A stretch of 64,000 nt of DNA from Actinacidiphila epipremni. GTDB lineage: Bacteria; Actinomycetota; Actinomycetes; Streptomycetales; Streptomycetaceae. Of this stretch, positions 60,564 to 64,000 are shown in pieces. The translations under genes were made by a program, and so were the position numbers. The DNA lies in NCBI RefSeq assembly GCF_012034175.1, contig NZ_JAATEJ010000004.1:124001-188000 (forward strand), read 5' to 3'. How positions within the stretch are numbered: the first letter of the stretch is position 1; the number at the start of each line of letters is the position of its first letter. A model generated the notes under the pieces. The model was not told where the DNA came from. It was given only the letters and a program-made list of their open reading frames with translations, and made no database searches.

Positions 60564-62618
60564 TCACGGGATCAACCGCCCGTGCGCGTCCGGCACTCCC
60601 GACTTCCGCCAGAAGTACGCGTTGACCTGGTCGCGCCACTCCCCGGCGCACCGCACCTGCTCGTCCAGCCGCTCCAGCACCCGCGCGTACAGGCTCGCGT
60701 CCACCAGCCCCGTCCCCGCCAACTCCGCCCAGCGCGCCCGCATCTCCGCCGCCTCCTCCGCGCCGGCGAAGTGCGTGTCGTAGATGTGCTGGATCACCGT
60801 CACGCCCGACCCCAGCACATGCCCGTACGGCACATGGTGGAAGAACAGCAGCAGCTCGTCCGGGCACGTCTCCCGCGCCTCGTACACCTCGGCCCACGCC
60901 GCCGGATACTGCCCGGTGTACCCCGTACCGGTCGCCCGGGTACGGTCCACCCCCACGCCGTCCCGGTCGGCGTAGTGGTACGTCCCCCACGGCGTGTACT
61001 CGTACCCGTCGACATCCGGCCCGTAGTGATGCCCCGGCCGCACCATGAACCCGACGCCCAGCGGCGCGGTGTAGCGCTCGTACGTCCGCCACGAGCCGTC
61101 CATCACCGCGTGCAGCGTGCTCCGCAGCGGCGCCGCGTCCCGCGACAGCAGCGGCACGAACGTCAGGTCGATCCACTCGTCCAGCAGCGCCACCGGATCG
61201 GCCGCCGGATCCCACGCGAGCCGCCCGAACGCGTAGAGGTTGGCCTGCGCGAGCGGATGCCCCGTCCAATAGGCGTCGTCCCCCACATTGGACACGGCGA
61301 CCAGCCCGCCGCCCGCCGTCGGATCCGCGACGAGGTCCGCGACGCTCTTCCCGCCCTCCCCCCACGGCCCAAACCCCAGCACCTCGCGCCACATCGGCCC
61401 GAGGTAGCACACATGCCGCTGCTGCCCGGTGTACTCCTGCGTCACCTGCAACTCCACCGCGAGCCGGGTCCTCGGCATCGCCGCGATCACCGGCGAGACC
61501 GGCTCCCGGGTCTGGAAGTCCATCGGCCCGTGCTTGACCTGGAGCACCACATTCGCCGCGAACTCCCCGTCCTGCGGGGCGAAATGGTCGTACGCCGCCC
61601 GGGCCCGGTCCGTCGTGCGGTCCCGCCAGTCCTGCCGGTGGTCGTAGACGAACGCCCGCCAGTGCACCTGCCCGCCGTACGGCCGGAGGGCCGCGGCGAG
61701 CATGTTCGCCCCGTCCGCATGCGTCCGCCCGTACGCGAACGGCCCCGGCTGCCCCTCGGAGTCCGCCTTCACGACGAACCCCCCGAAGTCCGGAATCGCC
61801 GCGTACACCCGGCCGGCCGCCGCCGCCCACCACGCCCTGACGCCCTCGTCCAGCGGGTCGGCGGTCTCCAGGTCGCCCAGCACCACGGGCGAGGCGAAGT
61901 TCACCGAGAGGTGCAGACGTATCCCGTACGGGCGGAAGGCGTCCGCCAACTCCGCGACGTCCGCCAGCCGTTCGGTGAGCAGGCGGGTCTCGGCGGCCTG
62001 CACGTTGACGTTGTTGACGCTCACGGCGTTGATCCCCACCGCCGCCAGCAGCCGGGCGTACGCCCGCACCCGCGGCAGATCCCGGCGGGCCTCACCGTCC
62101 CGCCAGAAGATCGACCCGCCCGCATAGCCGCGCTCCACATGCCCCATCACCGGATGCGCGGTGAGGTTGTCCCAATGGTCGAGCATCCGGCTCCGCAACG
62201 CCGGCACATGCGCCCGCGCCGCGAGCTCCCCCCGGAACGCGGACTCCCCGAGCCGTACGAGGTGGAACAGCCCGTACAGCAACCCGGCGCCCCCCTCCGC
62301 GACAACCACGGTCACGCCCTCCACCCGCCCGACCAGAAACCCCTCCCCCCCGAGCGCACCCCCCTCATACCCCGCGAGCACCCCCGCCGCCTCCCCCACG
62401 AGCGGCTGCGCCCCGGCCAGCGCGAACACGACGTCATACCCCGTGCCCGTCCCCACAAGCCCCCCGCCGTACACCCCGGTCGCCCCCTCGACCTCCCGCC
62501 GCACGGTCTCGACCAGCTCCCCCTCGCCCTGCACGACAACCCGCCGCGTCCCGATGGGCCGAAACGCCTCGGAGGGGAGCCAGGCGGCGTGTACGTCGGT
62601 CGCTATGTCCATGCTCAC
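60564..62618 (-). CDS. GH67 alpha-glucuronidase
   Basis: A 684-residue cytosolic GH67 enzyme. Catalytic Glu288 is in KADSEGQPGP, with Asp367 (HGPMDFQTREP) and Glu395 (QVTQEYTGQQ), within a few positions of the Geobacillus AguA residues as I recall them. It removes 4-O-methyl-glucuronic acid from aldouronic acids such as those imported by the neighbouring ABC system. GTG 62618 has GGGAGA 10 bp upstream; ATG 62612 is an alternative. A degenerate LacI-type palindrome lies about 120 bp upstream, tying it to the same regulator. Confidence 0.92.
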   Translation of the reverse strand: MSMDIATDVHAAWLPSEAFRPIGTRRVVVQGEGELVETVRREVEGATGVYGGGLVGTGTGYDVVFALAGAQPLVGEAAGVLAGYEGGALGGEGFLVGRVEGVTVVVAEGGAGLLYGLFHLVRLGESAFRGELAARAHVPALRSRMLDHWDNLTAHPVMGHVERGYAGGSIFWRDGEARRDLPRVRAYARLLAAVGINAVSVNNVNVQAAETRLLTERLADVAELADAFRPYGIRLHLSVNFASPVVLGDLETADPLDEGVRAWWAAAAGRVYAAIPDFGGFVVKADSEGQPGPFAYGRTHADGANMLAAALRPYGGQVHWRAFVYDHRQDWRDRTTDRARAAYDHFAPQDGEFAANVVLQVKHGPMDFQTREPVSPVIAAMPRTRLAVELQVTQEYTGQQRHVCYLGPMWREVLGFGPWGEGGKSVADLVADPTAGGGLVAVSNVGDDAYWTGHPLAQANLYAFGRLAWDPAADPVALLDEWIDLTFVPLLSRDAAPLRSTLHAVMDGSWRTYERYTAPLGVGFMVRPGHHYGPDVDGYEYTPWGTYHYADRDGVGVDRTRATGTGYTGQYPAAWAEVYEARETCPDELLLFFHHVPYGHVLGSGVTVIQHIYDTHFAGAEEAAEMRARWAELAGTGLVDASLYARVLERLDEQVRCAGEWRDQVNAYFWRKSGVPDAHGRLIP

Positions 62619-62734
62619 GGAATTCCGTCTCCCTCACTCGACGCCTGCGGCGCCACGCTTTGACGTCGAATCTACCCAGGCGGAATAGGCGGGTAAATGG
62701 CCTGGTGGGGGGAGGTGCAAATGTTATTGCCCGG

Positions 62735-62748
62735 CGAAAACTTTCGAA
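62735..62748. promoter_or_regulatory. degenerate LacI-type operator, copy 3
   Basis: CGAAAACTTTCGAA contains the ACTTTCGA core of copy 1. On the minus strand TTCGAAAG is followed by TTTTCG. It lies between a weak -35 (CTTCGA) and a -10 TAACAT (complement of 62721-62726) reading toward the GH67 gene. Confidence 0.45.
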
Positions 62749-62799
62749 GCGCAGCGTAATTTTTTACCCGGCGCATGACCCGAGCCCCGCGGAATTCTC

Positions 62800-63085
62800 G
62801 CCCCCGTGGGGGGCTTGCCCGCCGTCGCGTGCTTTCCGCCCGTGCGTGGCGCCCGCGCCTGCGGCGCGGGGTCTACCCACCCCCAGCCACCCGTGCGAGT
62901 GAGTGGGCGGGTGCGGGTCTCCTTGTGGGGCTTGCGCGCCGTCGGGGGCTCTCCGTCCGTGGGTGGTGCCCGCGCCTGCGGCGCGGGGTGTCCCCACCCC
63001 CGGCCACCCGTGCGGGTGGGTGGGCGGGTGCGGGTCCTCCTGTGGCCCTTCCCCGCCGTCGGGGGCTCTCCGCCCGTGCAGACGA
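62800..63085. repeat. about 2.3 tandem copies of a 117-bp repeat
   Basis: GCCGTCG marks unit starts at 62821, 62938 and 63055. Units share GCGCCTGCGGCGC hairpins and CCAGCCACCCGTGCG-like segments at roughly 85 percent identity. An inverted copy of about 115 bp is at 63586-63700. No gene was recognised in 62619-63291. Confidence 0.85.
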
Positions 63086-63149
63086 GCCAGCACCGGCACC
63101 ACAAGGCCAGCGCACACCCACCCCCAACCGGCAGAGAGCACCGGCGGCG

Positions 63150-63350
63150 TACCCACCCCACCGGCGGAAAGCCGCCAGCGTAAGTCGGAAGGGGCCGCGT
63201 ACCCACACCGGCGGGGAGCCGCCGACGGGGGCGGGAGGGACGGCGCACCCCCACCGGCGGAGAGCAGCCGACCGGCGGCGGGAGGGACGGCTTACCCCAC
63301 CCACCCCCGCCCCCACCAGCGGAAAGCCGCCGACGGACGGGCGGGAGGGG
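63150..63350. repeat. four short direct repeats with a GGCGG-AA-CCGCC hairpin
   Basis: Related units ACCGGCGGAAAGCCGCC, ACCGGCGGGGAGCCGCCGAC, ACCGGCGGAGAGCAGCCGAC and ACCAGCGGAAAGCCGCCGAC occur at irregular 45-70 bp spacing, with GGCGGGAGGGACGGC between them. Each unit can form a small hairpin. Confidence 0.6.
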
Positions 63351-64000
63351 GTGATCCGGGGGGTGCCCCCGCAGGACTGCGCACGACGAGAGGGTGCCGG
63401 ACTCGGACGCAGGTCATGGTGTGCAGTCCGAGGAGGTACCCCCCGGAGCGCCCCCGACCAACCCACGCACCAGGCACGGCGCCCTCAGCCGAGGGTGACC
63501 GTGCGGGCCCACTCAGGAGGGGGCCAAGGTTCCCATTCCGGGTCGTCCTCCGGGGCCGCGCCCGCACCGCGGGGGAAGTGGCCGATGACCGCGCCGCAGG
63601 CGCGGGCGCCACGCACGGGCGGAGAGCACGCGACGGCGCGCAAGCCCCACGAGGGGACCCGGACCCGCCCACACGCTCGCACGGGTGGCTGGGGGTGGGT
63701 CCCCCCACCGGCGGGGCCCAGCGGGGCGAGCGAGGGGGAGGGGGCGGGGCGGGGCGGGGGAGGTTGGCGCGGTAGAGGGCGTGGTGCGTGCGGGCTGCGG
63801 CGGCAGCCGTGAGCTCGTCGCGGAGGAGGGCCGCGGGGCCCAGGAGGGATTCGACCGCGGCGAGGGCGCCCCGGGCGTCGCCGTGGTCGAGGGCGGTGCG
63901 GCGCCCGGGCCCGAGGCGTACGGCGACGGGGCCCGTGGTGCCCTCGGCCCGGCGGAGCAGTTGCGCTTCGGCGGCCCAGCGGTGGACCGCGGGTCCGAGG
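63292..64000 (-). CDS. 3' part of an unidentified gene, reading through repeat DNA
   Basis: From the window edge the minus strand reads LGPAVHRWAAEAQLLRRAEG, then GPVAVRLGPGRRTALDHGDA and LAAVESLLGPAALLRDELTA, with good codon bias down to about 63770 (HALYRANLPRP). The frame then runs through a Pro-rich stretch into the inverted 117-bp repeat and stops only at 63292. The last 150 codons are probably repeat-derived extension, or the gene ends by a different frame. I do not recognise a family. Confidence 0.45.
   Translation of the reverse strand, partial: LGPAVHRWAAEAQLLRRAEGTTGPVAVRLGPGRRTALDHGDARGALAAVESLLGPAALLRDELTAAAAARTHHALYRANLPRPAPPPPPRSPRWAPPVGGPTPSHPCERVGGSGSPRGACAPSRALRPCVAPAPAARSSATSPAVRARPRRTTRNGNLGPLLSGPARSPSAEGAVPGAWVGRGRSGGYLLGLHTMTCVRVRHPLVVRSPAGAPPGSPPPARPSAAFRWWGRGWVG

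Noticed and set aside
58527..62663. A 1378-codon open frame on the plus strand across GH42 and GH67
   Set aside because: It is a shadow frame: Arg/Pro/His-rich with no family motifs, and it overlaps two clear glycoside hydrolase genes in other frames.
1..64000. tRNA, rRNA or riboswitch genes
   Set aside because: I saw no cloverleaf, rRNA core or known aptamer consensus by eye; a covariance-model search would be needed to exclude small RNAs.

Overview
The window is very GC-rich, has strong third-position G/C bias, GTG starts, few TTA codons and many one-component regulators (AraC, TetR, GntR, LacI, SARP, CGNR types). All of this points to the chromosome of a Streptomyces or close relative. 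No rRNA, tRNA or CRISPR array was recognised.

Layout. 1-6.2 kb: regulators and hydrolases (AraC, HAD, CGNR zinc-finger protein, tannase/feruloyl esterase) and a frameshifted Tat-exported alpha/beta hydrolase. 6.4-20.6 kb: an apparent phosphonate-scavenging regulon. It holds a Tat phospholipase C with an endonuclease/phosphatase-fold protein, a four-gene ABC importer, a HutC-type GntR regulator, and one polypeptide fusing a gamma-butyrobetaine-hydroxylase-like dioxygenase (TmpA type) to an HD-domain mixed-valent di-iron oxygenase (PhnZ/TmpB type). Three near-identical 16-bp palindromes sit upstream of the endonuclease/phospholipase genes, the importer and the fusion gene. A TetR/epimerase pair, an SMR pump and a HAD phosphatase are interspersed. 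20.6-31.4 kb: ordinary accessory genes (DUF4232 lipoprotein, HTH membrane protein, STAS protein, SpoIIE phosphatase, metallo-hydrolase, DUF1906 protein, SMI1/KNR4 protein).

31.5-46.3 kb: a biosynthetic gene cluster. A seven-gene, overlapping minus-strand operon encodes an AMP-forming ligase of diazotase type, an O-methyltransferase, an RppA-type 1,3,6,8-tetrahydroxynaphthalene synthase, a cupin oxygenase, a DegT aminotransferase and a CreE/CreD-like pair predicted to make nitrous acid from aspartate. Facing it are an AraC regulator, a second methyltransferase and a YceI protein. A SARP-AAA regulator with four TTA codons lies divergent to the operon, and five 22-bp tandem repeats lie between them. 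The gene set resembles the aminoflaviolin/diazotisation branch of meroterpenoid pathways but has no prenyltransferase in view. I infer a non-prenylated amino- or diazo-naphthoquinone product.

46.4-49.8 kb: a scar of horizontally moved DNA. A 5'-truncated lectin/LamG gene and a 5'-truncated polymorphic toxin (Hint plus HNH-type nuclease) stand head to head, followed by a SUFU-family immunity gene and a replication-initiator remnant. 49.8-62.6 kb: a LacI-controlled locus for glucurono-/arabino-xylan oligosaccharides (acetyl esterase, LplB/YtcP-type importer without an ATPase, GH39, GH42, GH67). Copies of a 13-bp LacI-type palindrome lie upstream of the regulator, the importer and (degenerate) GH67. 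62.8-64 kb: 117-bp tandem repeats with an inverted copy, and the 3' part of an unidentified minus-strand gene.

Family names come from reading the proteins directly. No database search was run.
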